Shown here: positions 1 through 7,083 of the stretch, piece after piece
How the letters are laid out: every line of letters begins with the position of its first letter
Position numbering within the stretch: position 1 is the stretch's first letter
From: Thermanaerothrix solaris
GTDB taxonomy: Bacteria; Chloroflexota; Anaerolineae; Anaerolineales; Anaerolineaceae
Assembly (NCBI RefSeq): GCF_032334255.1
Contig: NZ_JAUHMF010000002.1
Location: 1,178,001 to 1,242,000 of the forward strand
Direction: 5' to 3'
Length of the DNA stretch: 64,000 nt
Made by a program: the position numbers and the translations under genes
Notes under the pieces: generated by a model
What the model was told of the DNA's origin: nothing
What the model saw: only the letters and a program-made list of their open reading frames with translations
The model's database searches: none

Positions 1-49
1 TGGCGGCCTGTGGGGCGAGCCCCGGAAAAGACACGACCTTTTTTCTGAT

Positions 50-304
50 TCATCCTTGTCCTTCCTGTAAAAATTTTTTCACCAAAGTTAAGATTTCACC
101 CGGTTCGGCGTGTCGCCCGGTCTTTAGTTTGGAATAAACCAGATGATCATTTACCGTGACCTCGAACCGTCCACCGTCTGAAGGGATGACCGTGATGGAC
201 TCGATCTCGGGTTCGAAATTCTTCAACAATTCAGCCATCAGACCGATGGCGCGATCTGTGTAGTGTCAAACCGCGCAGTATTCGATGTTAATCCTAAGCA
301 ACAT
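50..304 (-). CDS. SelW/Rdx-family selenoprotein with in-frame UGA (Sec)
   Basis: An 84-residue thioredoxin-like Rdx (SelT/SelW/SelH) protein, a family thought to act in thiol redox chemistry. A conventional gene caller would see only the last 62 codons from the ATG at 236-238. The same frame continues upstream through a TGA at 266-268 to an ATG at 302-304, preceded by a good ribosome site (AGGGAAGG). The extension reads MLLRINIEYCAVU, placing the UGA as the second residue of the family's redox motif C-x-x-U. The rest matches the family: a GGxFEV strand in the middle and the GRHAEPGEI signature near the C-terminus. A SECIS-like hairpin lies just after the UGA (234-250). A TATAAT box lies upstream at 339-344. 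The selenocysteine machinery (selA, selB, selC, selD) is not in this window, so Sec insertion is inferred from motif, frame and hairpin. Confidence 0.88.
234..250 (-). promoter_or_regulatory. bacterial SECIS element
   Basis: On the minus strand the six bases GCCATC (250-245) pair perfectly with GATGGC (239-234) around the loop GGTCT (244-240). The loop matches the GGUCU loop contacted by SelB in the E. coli fdhF SECIS. It starts 21 bases after the UGA at 266-268, inside the usual window for bacterial SECIS elements. The hairpin lies within the coding sequence, as expected in bacteria. Confidence 0.85.
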
Positions 305-338
305 TGTTCCTTCCCTCTTCGGATTTAGTGTGGCAAAA

Positions 339-344
339 ATTATA
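339..344 (-). promoter_or_regulatory. -10 box of the selenoprotein gene
   Basis: TATAAT on the minus strand, 35 bases before the ATG at 304. A weak TTTACC lies 17 bases further upstream (362-367). The opposite-strand -10 of the sugar transferase (364-369) is immediately adjacent, so the two genes diverge from a very compact region. Confidence 0.5.
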
Positions 345-363
345 ATCCAAGCGCGGAGTTTGG

Positions 364-369
364 TAAAAT
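364..369 (+). promoter_or_regulatory. -10 box, probable leaderless promoter
   Basis: TAAAAT preceded by TG at 361-362 (extended -10 form). It ends 9 bases before the ATG at 379. No Shine-Dalgarno sequence is visible. A transcript from here would begin at or next to the start codon. Confidence 0.5.
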
Positions 370-378
370 GCAAAAGCG

Positions 379-1026
379 ATGCACTGGTTTCCCGAAGGTA
401 TCCCTTGGTCAAAGCGTGTATTAGATTTGTTGTTGGTCCTTTTGGGGATGGTTATTGCATTGCCCCTCATGGGATTGATTGCCCTGGCTATTTTGCTGTT
501 CGATGGTCCGCCTGTCTTTTTTTGTCAACCGAGGCCTGGTTATAAGGGACGGATCTTTAAATTATATAAATTTCGCACGATGCGCGAAGCCTATGATGCC
601 AACGGTAACCTACTTCCGGATGCGCAACGCCTGACGCCGTTGGGGCAGTTTTTACGGGCGACTTCGCTGGATGAGTTACCCGAACTTTTTAATGTCTTGC
701 GTGGGGAGATGAGCCTGGTGGGGCCGCGCCCGCTTTTAGTGGCTTATCTGGAGCGCTATACCCCGGAACAGATGCGACGACATGATGTTTTACCGGGAAT
801 AACCGGTTGGGCGCAAGTTAATGGGCGTAATGCGCTCTCTTGGGAAGACAAGTTCCGTTTAGACGTCTGGTATGTTGATCACTGGTCATTATGGCTGGAC
901 CTAAAAATCCTGGCTTTGACGGTCTGGAAAGTCCTGCGGCGCGAGGGAATCAATCAGCCAGGACAGGCAACCATGGAAGAATTCATGGGGTCTTCTGCAC
1001 AGGATCAAGGAGGCGTCAAAGGATAG
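379..1026 (+). CDS. PglC-type sugar phosphate transferase
   Basis: A 215-residue member of the bacterial sugar transferase family (PF02397), which moves a sugar-1-phosphate onto undecaprenyl phosphate to start lipid-linked glycan synthesis at the membrane. One hydrophobic segment (about residues 14-41) precedes the catalytic domain. Visible family motifs are KFRTM (64-68), the Asp-Glu pair in SLDELPE (D98, E99), LVGPRP (113-118) and PGITGWAQVNGRN (139-151). It has only the catalytic domain and no N-terminal multi-span region, like Campylobacter PglC rather than WcaJ/WbaP. The 3' end overlaps the convergent lipoprotein gene by 22 bases. No glycan cluster surrounds it, so the sugar cannot be predicted. 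Confidence 0.9.
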   Translation: MHWFPEGIPWSKRVLDLLLVLLGMVIALPLMGLIALAILLFDGPPVFFCQPRPGYKGRIFKLYKFRTMREAYDANGNLLPDAQRLTPLGQFLRATSLDELPELFNVLRGEMSLVGPRPLLVAYLERYTPEQMRRHDVLPGITGWAQVNGRNALSWEDKFRLDVWYVDHWSLWLDLKILALTVWKVLRREGINQPGQATMEEFMGSSAQDQGGVKG

Positions 1027-2015
1027 ACCCAACCGGCTTGAAGGTCTTTGATAACCTGTTCGGCTAACCTTTGCCGTCCGGGGGTAAGCCACTGGGCATT
1101 GATATCTTTTAATGTAATGGGGACTGTGATGGTTGTGGCTTGTTTTTCTATCAACGCGGCTTGCCATGCCGTTTCCAGCCCTTGCTCAAGGTCAAACGTA
1201 ACCGTGACAGCCCAGTTCGATGGCGGTTTCTGAGGCAGCGCGGTGCCCAGCAATCTCCAGCCGGTTGATTCAAGCACCGGCAGGTAGTCAGGGATAAGCA
1301 GATCCGCGGGGACAAACAGTGTCTCCAGGCGATTCTTGTTAAGGTCAGCCAATGTGGTTTGTAACGTATCTGCGGTAGCATTAGGAGTGAGACTCGCAGA
1401 GACAGGGAAGGTAACGATAGGACCATAAGCGGGCACACAGCGTCCACATAAATAGAAAGCACCGTTGCGGAACGCCTGAGCCGTGGTATCTGCATCCCCG
1501 GGAAGTAAGGCGCCAGCGCGAAAATCGGGTGCAATCAGCACTGCAAGATAACCGGCCAAAAAATAAAGGTGGTCGTCGCGTAGAAGTACTTGGGTGAGGT
1601 TAGGCGATTCCGGTAGGGGGGCATTGGCGATAAAAATAAATGGGAGATCAGGATGTTGGGCGACAAGGGCATTGACATCGAAAGTTGAGGAAAGAAGAAC
1701 GACCAGGGCTGTGCTTGAGTCGCCAGCGTTGATTTGAGCGTTGCTCTGAACTTCGATCTCCCACCCTTGGCTGGTTGTCCGTTCGCGGATCCAGGTAATG
1801 ACACGATCTTCCCAAGGATTGCCCTCACTGATGATTATCACCTTTGAACGGGGAGAGGTAGTCGGGGTGGGGGTTAAGGGTATTTCAGTAGAAGATGGGG
1901 ACGCAGGTGCTGTTTCGGTGGATATGAGTGATGGCGAGGATACGGCGGGGGCGCACGCCACCAGGGTAACAAGTAAAACGAATAGGATTAAGGGGGCGAG
2001 TTTTGGATTGCGCAT
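1005..2015 (-). CDS. lipoprotein resembling BMP-type binding proteins
   Basis: A 336-residue secreted lipoprotein. The N-terminus has a basic start, a hydrophobic stretch and a lipobox LVAC with Cys21, then a Ser/Thr/Pro-rich spacer to about residue 55. The body has Rossmann-like repeats, and the stretch YFLAGYLAVLIA resembles the LAG region of basic membrane protein (BMP) family binding proteins, which bind nucleosides or similar ligands. Similarity is partial and there is no transporter next to it, so this could be an orphan ligand-binding lipoprotein. The start is the ATG at 2013-2015, 7 bases after a TAAAAT box (2023-2028), with no Shine-Dalgarno. Confidence 0.75.
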   Translation of the reverse strand: MRNPKLAPLILFVLLVTLVACAPAVSSPSLISTETAPASPSSTEIPLTPTPTTSPRSKVIIISEGNPWEDRVITWIRERTTSQGWEIEVQSNAQINAGDSSTALVVLLSSTFDVNALVAQHPDLPFIFIANAPLPESPNLTQVLLRDDHLYFLAGYLAVLIAPDFRAGALLPGDADTTAQAFRNGAFYLCGRCVPAYGPIVTFPVSASLTPNATADTLQTTLADLNKNRLETLFVPADLLIPDYLPVLESTGWRLLGTALPQKPPSNWAVTVTFDLEQGLETAWQAALIEKQATTITVPITLKDINAQWLTPGRQRLAEQVIKDLQAGWVYPLTPP

Positions 2016-2022
2016 AGTGCTT

Positions 2023-2062
2023 ATTTTACCGCGAAGATCATCAGGATGCTCTGTATTATAAT
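2023..2062. promoter_or_regulatory. back-to-back divergent promoters
   Basis: The 53-base gap between the lipoprotein and HAD genes holds two -10 boxes. The minus-strand TAAAAT (2023-2028) ends 7 bases before the ATG at 2015. The plus-strand TATAAT (2057-2062) ends 6 bases before the ATG at 2069. No good -35 boxes or Shine-Dalgarno sequences are visible, so both transcripts are likely leaderless. Confidence 0.5.
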
Positions 2063-2068
2063 AATCGC

Positions 2069-2539
2069 ATGATTGAACTCAGAATCCCTGGTCGTGGAAC
2101 GCTTCAATTGGAGCACCTGGTCTGTGATGTTAATGGGACCCTGGCCCTGGATGGTCAATTAATTGATGGGGTGTATCGCAGTTTGAATCTATTACGCGAC
2201 CGCTTAGCCATCCACTTGATCACAGCTGATACCCATGGTCGGCAAACTGCGATTGATCACCATCTGAACCTCAAAGCCGTGCGCTTGACGCCGGGGAACG
2301 AAGCGGCTCAGAAGGCGGCTTTTGTTCGCCAGTTAGGCGCAGAGCGCGTTGTTGCCATTGGGCAAGGGGCGAATGATGCCGAGATGTTACGCGAGGCGGG
2401 TCTGGGTATTTGTGTTTTATCGCGCGAAGGGGTGGCTGTTCCCACCTTGCTGGCGGCAGATGTTGTGGTGCCGGATATCCTAACGGCGCTTGAACTTTTG
2501 GAACGCCCGATGAGACTTGTGGCTACGTTGCGCCAATGA
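2069..2539 (+). CDS. small HAD-family phosphatase (soluble P-type ATPase-like)
   Basis: A 156-residue HAD-superfamily protein of the 'soluble P-type ATPase' group (COG4087). Motif I reads CDVNGTLA, with the nucleophile Asp but Asn where most HAD phosphatases have the second Asp, as is usual in this group. The loop IGQGANDAEML near residue 95 is the Mg-binding motif IV, equivalent to GDGxNDxxM of P-type ATPases. There are no membrane segments. Substrate unknown. It ends in a 4-base ATGA overlap with the next gene, so the two are co-translated. Confidence 0.85.
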   Translation: MIELRIPGRGTLQLEHLVCDVNGTLALDGQLIDGVYRSLNLLRDRLAIHLITADTHGRQTAIDHHLNLKAVRLTPGNEAAQKAAFVRQLGAERVVAIGQGANDAEMLREAGLGICVLSREGVAVPTLLAADVVVPDILTALELLERPMRLVATLRQ

Positions 2540-3723
2540 ACCTGCCAACGAGCGAACCGCTTCCACCAGAACCCGAGCCCCAGGCTGTAGGGCCTCAACC
2601 TTCGCCGCGCACTCGGTCTACACCCAAAGGACGGGACTGGGAGGCGCGGTTGGAAAATTTGCAACATCAGTTAAGCGCAGGCTTTGATTTCTACCTGGCA
2701 GCTCTGTTGTGCGCCTTATTGCTTGGGGTAGCCTTTGTATCCGATACCCCGGTTATGTATTTTATGGCACTGTTGGTCAGTCCCTTTCTCGGGCCGGTGT
2801 TCGGGGCTCTTCTGGTCGTCTTTGGGGGAACGACTGCGTTTCTGCTCAATACGCTGGGCGGTTTGCTCTTTATAGGGGCGGCAACTCTGGGAGCAGGGGC
2901 TGTTTCGGGGTGGCTTCAGACCATGCTCTCACCTGGCTGGCAACCTGCTTTGATCGGCTTTTATGGACGCTGGGGTGGGTTAGAGTGGGTTATTACTGCC
3001 CTGGGGAGTGCATTAATCACGTTCTTGCTGGCCCGGGCACCTCGTCAACGCCCTTTGGTGGTTAACCTGGTGCTGGCCTATGGTCTTTTATTGCCTCTGG
3101 GGGTCGCTGGCTATGGATGGGGAGGACACAAACCGGAGCTCTTTACAAGTGGCATACGGACGGCCGGCTTGCATCTTTTTACAATATGGTTTGTATCCTG
3201 GTGCACGTTTCTGGTGTTGCGTTGGCGCCCCCGCGTGTGGGGATATGGTTTAGGGGTAATTCTATTGGTAGGAATTGTCGGGTTCTCCAACATAATTCCC
3301 GGTGTACCAGTTCAAAACCATCCAAAATCTGTTTTGACCCCAACGGGGACGACCGTCGTTATAATGCAACCTACTGCAACCTTCTCGCCCCGCCCACTGG
3401 CAACTCCAACCCCACTTCCTCCCACGCCCACCACGCAGGCACCCTTAAAGTCCTCACTGACCCCATCGGCGACCTTCACGTCAGTACCTACCCCGGTATG
3501 GGCACGGGTGGCGGCACGGGTTGGAGGGGGGGCATTTGTGCGCGAATCACCAAATGGTCAGGTATTGACGTCATTACTGAATGAAACCCTGGTGCAGGTG
3601 ATCTCTGATCCGGTAGCGGGAGAAGGGGGAGTTCTATGGGTTAAGATTCGCACCCAGCAGGGGGTTGAAGGTTGGATCATGCAATCCTTGCTTGCTACGG
3701 CTACGCCCATGCCGGCATGGTAA
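2536..3723 (+). CDS. multi-span membrane protein with C-terminal SH3b domain
   Basis: A 395-residue protein. After a Pro-rich cytoplasmic start (about residues 1-50) there are roughly eight hydrophobic segments to about residue 258. A Thr/Pro-rich linker with repeated ATPTP-like stretches follows, then a bacterial SH3-type domain (about 325-390) with the typical pattern VRESPNGQVL, WVKI and EGWIMQSLL. SH3b domains usually bind the cell wall. The membrane part distantly recalls DUF389-type membrane domains, but this is not firm. It overlaps the HAD gene by ATGA. Function unknown; an envelope-associated role is inferred. Confidence 0.8.
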   Translation: MNLPTSEPLPPEPEPQAVGPQPSPRTRSTPKGRDWEARLENLQHQLSAGFDFYLAALLCALLLGVAFVSDTPVMYFMALLVSPFLGPVFGALLVVFGGTTAFLLNTLGGLLFIGAATLGAGAVSGWLQTMLSPGWQPALIGFYGRWGGLEWVITALGSALITFLLARAPRQRPLVVNLVLAYGLLLPLGVAGYGWGGHKPELFTSGIRTAGLHLFTIWFVSWCTFLVLRWRPRVWGYGLGVILLVGIVGFSNIIPGVPVQNHPKSVLTPTGTTVVIMQPTATFSPRPLATPTPLPPTPTTQAPLKSSLTPSATFTSVPTPVWARVAARVGGGAFVRESPNGQVLTSLLNETLVQVISDPVAGEGGVLWVKIRTQQGVEGWIMQSLLATATPMPAW

Positions 3724-3761
3724 ATTCACAAAATTTCTGACATTGGGAGAGGTATAGAACG

Positions 3762-5222
3762 ATGACAATACATTTTGGTACCGATGGTTGGCGTGCAGTT
3801 ATCTCGGACACCTTTACCTTTCATAATTTGCGCCTGGTGACACAAGCCATTGCGGATGCAGTGGCTTCAGATCAATGGCTTAACGGCCTGGGGGAAGGGA
3901 TGAACGTAGACCCTAGAACCATGGTGGTAGGCTTTGATACTCGTTTTCTTTCGGACCGTTTTGCACAGGAAGTGGCACGGGTGTTAGCGGCGAATGGGTT
4001 TACGGTTTATCTCAGCCAGGCCGATGCGCCCACGCCGGCAATATCTTTTGCGGTGCGCCATTTGGGAGCCATTGGTGGGGTAATGATCACGGCTTCGCAC
4101 AATGCCCCCCGCTATAACGGGGTAAAACTTAAGGCGGCCTTTGGCGGCTCGGCTTCACCAGAACAGTGCCGGCGGGTTGAAATTTATCTTAACGATAACG
4201 AGGCCCAGGGACGTGGACCTAACTTGATGGATTATGAACAGGCGCGCCAACTCAAACTCATTCAACGTTTCAATCCCATTCCTGCTTATGGAGACCATTT
4301 ACGTCATCTGATTGATTTTGATGCCATTGCCGAGAATCCGCAGCGCATTGTGGTGGATTCCATGTATGGTTCGGGGCGGGGGGTTATTCGCAGTTTGCTT
4401 CAAGGAACAGGCTGTGAAGTGTTTGAAATTCGGGGTGAAATGAACCCCGGTTTTGGTGGTGTGCATCCGGAGCCGATTGCACGCTACCTGGGCGCTTTAG
4501 CCGGCGCGATCAGTACCGGGGCAGGTAATTTTGGCTTGGCGACCGATGGCGATGCGGATCGCATTGGCGCTATGGATGAGCGGGGCAATTTTGTGGACCC
4601 GCACAAAATCATGGCGTTGGCGTTACGTTATCTGGTGGAAAAGCGTGGTTTGCGGGGAGCCGTGGTACGCACCGTCTCAACAACCCGCATGATCGATCGT
4701 TTGGCTGCGCGGTATGGATTGCCGCTTTATGAGACGCCGGTCGGTTTCAATCATATTGCTGATCACATGTTGCGCGAAGATGTGCTCATCGGGGGTGAGG
4801 AATCGGGAGGAATTTCTTTTAAAGGGCATATCCCCGAAGGCGACGGGATCCTGATGGGACTTCTGATCGTGGAAATGGTCGCCCAGTCGGGTGGAACGCT
4901 GGTCGAACTAGTGGACTCTCTACTCCAGGATGTTGGACCTGCGTATTATGAGCGCAAGGATATGCGTTTACGTCATCCTGTTTCTAAGGAAAAGATGACG
5001 GCACGGTTGAGAGATGAAGCCCCGGCCCAAATTGGGGGTGAGTCGGTGGTGCAGGTCAGTACCTTAGACGGGGTCAAGTATATTTTGGCAGATGATTCCT
5101 GGTTGCTCATTCGCCCTTCGGGGACTGAGCCGGTGTTGCGTGTTTATGCGGAAGGACGATCTCCGGATATGGTGCGCGCTCTTCTCGCTTATGGGGAAAA
5201 CGTTGCAAACCAAATGACTTAA
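3762..5222 (+). CDS. phosphoglucomutase/phosphomannomutase family protein
   Basis: A 486-residue alpha-D-phosphohexomutase. It should interconvert sugar 1- and 6-phosphates for glycan precursors or central metabolism. All four family motifs are visible: the phosphoserine loop TASHNAPRYNGVK (about residues 110-122), the Mg loop TDGDADRIG (262-270), the sugar-specificity loop GGEESGG (about 346-352) and the phosphate-binding loop RPSGTEPVLRVYAE near the C-terminus. Length fits the family. The sugar cannot be read from the sequence, although GEESGG is common in glucose-specific members. Ribosome site GGGAGAGG before the ATG. A strong hairpin terminator follows at 5251-5282. Confidence 0.93.
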   Translation: MTIHFGTDGWRAVISDTFTFHNLRLVTQAIADAVASDQWLNGLGEGMNVDPRTMVVGFDTRFLSDRFAQEVARVLAANGFTVYLSQADAPTPAISFAVRHLGAIGGVMITASHNAPRYNGVKLKAAFGGSASPEQCRRVEIYLNDNEAQGRGPNLMDYEQARQLKLIQRFNPIPAYGDHLRHLIDFDAIAENPQRIVVDSMYGSGRGVIRSLLQGTGCEVFEIRGEMNPGFGGVHPEPIARYLGALAGAISTGAGNFGLATDGDADRIGAMDERGNFVDPHKIMALALRYLVEKRGLRGAVVRTVSTTRMIDRLAARYGLPLYETPVGFNHIADHMLREDVLIGGEESGGISFKGHIPEGDGILMGLLIVEMVAQSGGTLVELVDSLLQDVGPAYYERKDMRLRHPVSKEKMTARLRDEAPAQIGGESVVQVSTLDGVKYILADDSWLLIRPSGTEPVLRVYAEGRSPDMVRALLAYGENVANQMT

Positions 5223-5250
5223 ATCAAAAAACTCAACGGATCATTAAAGC

Positions 5251-5282
5251 AAGGCAGGGGTGTTTGTATAAACCCCTGCCTT
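5251..5282. terminator. bidirectional stem-loop terminator
   Basis: A perfect 10-base-pair stem (AAGGCAGGGG at 5251-5260 with CCCCTGCCTT at 5273-5282) around a 12-base loop. It lies between the convergent phosphohexomutase gene and the LPTTG protein gene and can serve both. No long T-run follows on the plus strand. Confidence 0.75.
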
Positions 5283-5336
5283 ATCATTCGGCGGGAAAAG
5301 GGGATTCAGTGGGAAGGAGAGAGCGCTCGAATTTCC

Positions 5337-5972
5337 CTAGCGAGTGGTCGAGAAGCGCAAGCGGCGGGTGATGGCAATCACAATGATGAATAATGCCGCA
5401 AGTCCGAGCAGGCCGGGTAACCCTACTTCATCCGCAAACCCCGTCGTTGGCAAGGCGGTGCTGGTCGGAGTGGGGCCTACGGCTTGAGGCGTGCCGGTTG
5501 CCGCCTGCGCCACCTGTGTCAGGAAGGCTGCCACGGTGGCTGTACGGGCCATATTCTCAGGTGAGAGGGTGTTGGTCGGCACCGGGGTAGCCGTAGGAAC
5601 GATAATCACGGGCGTTGCGGCAGTGGTAGGCGTGGGCTGGGCGAGCAAGGTTTGCTGCAGAGTGAAGGCTTGCACGGTTTGGGTGGCGTACATTGCCGTC
5701 AGCGTGTTTTGGGCGTTGATTTGTGCCGCCTGTTCTTGTAGGCGGGCACGGTTCTGGTTAGCTGAGATGAGGGCAAAAACGATCAACCCAATCACCGCCA
5801 GAACGAAAATTCCACCGATGACTGCAGCGGCGATAATGAAATTGCGGTTGGGGCCCCGGCTACCACCTTCGGGTTCTTCCTCAGCGGGTGGTTCCTCAAA
5901 AGAATTCTCGGTGTTGGATGATCCTTGGTTGTAGCCCTGCTCTTCATCCTCAAAATCACTACGAAAGTCCAT
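5337..5972 (-). CDS. surface protein with LPTTG sorting-like tail
   Basis: A 211-residue protein with an acidic, Asn/Gln-rich N-terminus (1-43), a transmembrane segment (about 45-70), a Gln/Ala-rich stretch that may be helical (about 72-110), and a Thr/Pro/Ala-rich extracellular linker. The C-terminus reads LPTTG, then a hydrophobic span of about 20 residues and a basic end (RRLRF), the three-part layout of a sortase signal. Having both an N-terminal anchor and a sorting signal is unusual. Ribosome site AGGAGAGG precedes the ATG. The gene lies 27 bases downstream of the barrel-sandwich protein gene and probably ends the MutL operon. No sortase gene is in the window. Confidence 0.75.
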   Translation of the reverse strand: MDFRSDFEDEEQGYNQGSSNTENSFEEPPAEEEPEGGSRGPNRNFIIAAAVIGGIFVLAVIGLIVFALISANQNRARLQEQAAQINAQNTLTAMYATQTVQAFTLQQTLLAQPTPTTAATPVIIVPTATPVPTNTLSPENMARTATVAAFLTQVAQAATGTPQAVGPTPTSTALPTTGFADEVGLPGLLGLAALFIIVIAITRRLRFSTTR

Positions 5973-5999
5973 GGTTCACCTCTCCTTTTAATATACTTT

Positions 6000-7052
6000 T
6001 CAGGCAATGATGTCTAAATTGAATAATGGCACGGTAACTTTTTGGGAATTCTCCAGTTCCACCTCTACGGCGGGAATGCGCTGACCACTACGGAGCACTA
6101 TTGCACTATTGAGCCGAATGATTTTGCCAATGGCCCCTGCATAAGGGGGAAGGGTTACTCGAACCATTCTTCCTGGAGCAACCTCAACCGCTTCTTCAGG
6201 TTCTTTACCCTCAGCAGGAAGCGGGATCACGATTTCGGGTTTTTCACTCAGTGCTGGATTCCAAGACGCTTGAAGGTAGACCTCACGCTTCTGGTTGGTG
6301 TTCAAGAGTTGAAATGCCAAGCGGTTAATCGGGATTTGCCCAATGCCTTCAAGGAGGATGAGCGGCACATTGAGGCTGGTGGCTAAGGGAAGCAATGGGG
6401 CGGATAAACTACCTAGAACTATCCCGCGCACTGGAATTTCTGCCGCGGATTTTATGGCTTCGGCCTGGTAACAGGTTCCTCCTACGATAACACTGCCCCG
6501 TAAGGTCATATCTAACATATCGGCTTTGAGGGGTGCGTCGGGGGTTTCGGCAAGCATTGTGAGCACCCCGTGATTATTTTGCTGATTGCCCCAAACCCCT
6601 TGGATGAGTGCACCGTGGGTCTCTACAATCGCACCGCGTTCGGGAAAAACCTCGGCGATTTGGCCCGGCAGCCCGGCCAGAAGCCGATAGGGCTGGGGCT
6701 GAGTCTCAAGCAGGATCTGTCCTTTATAAATGGCTACCACCTGACCTGAAACCGGAGCCCGTAAAATGCGGGCGAAAAGGCCGCGGGTTTGGGCTAAGAT
6801 ATCCCCTTTTTCAACCCGTTCGCCTATCTGGCGTTCGATAAGCCGCTCTGCCTCAGAAACACGTTGAACGCCAAGAGCTTTGCGCACATCCAGAAGCAAG
6901 TGTTGGCCAGGCGCGGGGGCTTCTGCAATAACATCGGTAGCTTCGACCATTTGGCCTGGGCGCACCAACACTCGTCCCTTGCCGTTCAACAGTCGCAGCC
7001 GACGCAGGTGAGCAAGTGGGAGGATATGGTGAGCAGGTAGTACCATGGTCAT
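6000..7052 (-). CDS. unknown MutL-operon protein with barrel-sandwich-like repeats
   Basis: A 350-residue protein without membrane segments or signal peptide. The N-terminal part has two stretches, GQMVEATDVIAEA and RAPVSGQVVAIYKGQILLE, resembling the beta-hairpins of biotinyl/lipoyl barrel-sandwich domains. No lipoylatable Lys in the usual MKM or DKA setting is seen. The C-terminal part (PGRMVRVTLPPYAGAIGKI, about residue 290) resembles a KOW-type beta motif. The start at 7052 (MTMVLP) is preferred: it has GGAAGA upstream and lies 31 bases after the MutL stop, whereas the frame opens further back into mutL. Function unknown; its place directly after the MutL ATPase suggests a shared role. 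Confidence 0.78.
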   Translation of the reverse strand: MTMVLPAHHILPLAHLRRLRLLNGKGRVLVRPGQMVEATDVIAEAPAPGQHLLLDVRKALGVQRVSEAERLIERQIGERVEKGDILAQTRGLFARILRAPVSGQVVAIYKGQILLETQPQPYRLLAGLPGQIAEVFPERGAIVETHGALIQGVWGNQQNNHGVLTMLAETPDAPLKADMLDMTLRGSVIVGGTCYQAEAIKSAAEIPVRGIVLGSLSAPLLPLATSLNVPLILLEGIGQIPINRLAFQLLNTNQKREVYLQASWNPALSEKPEIVIPLPAEGKEPEEAVEVAPGRMVRVTLPPYAGAIGKIIRLNSAIVLRSGQRIPAVEVELENSQKVTVPLFNLDIIA

Positions 7053-7083
7053 TGATATTCTTCCATGCAAGGTTTGTGCCAAA

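Noticed and set aside
1..49. GGGG/CCCC hairpin after the selenoprotein gene
   Set aside because: Only four base pairs with a tetraloop and no T-run; too weak to call a terminator.
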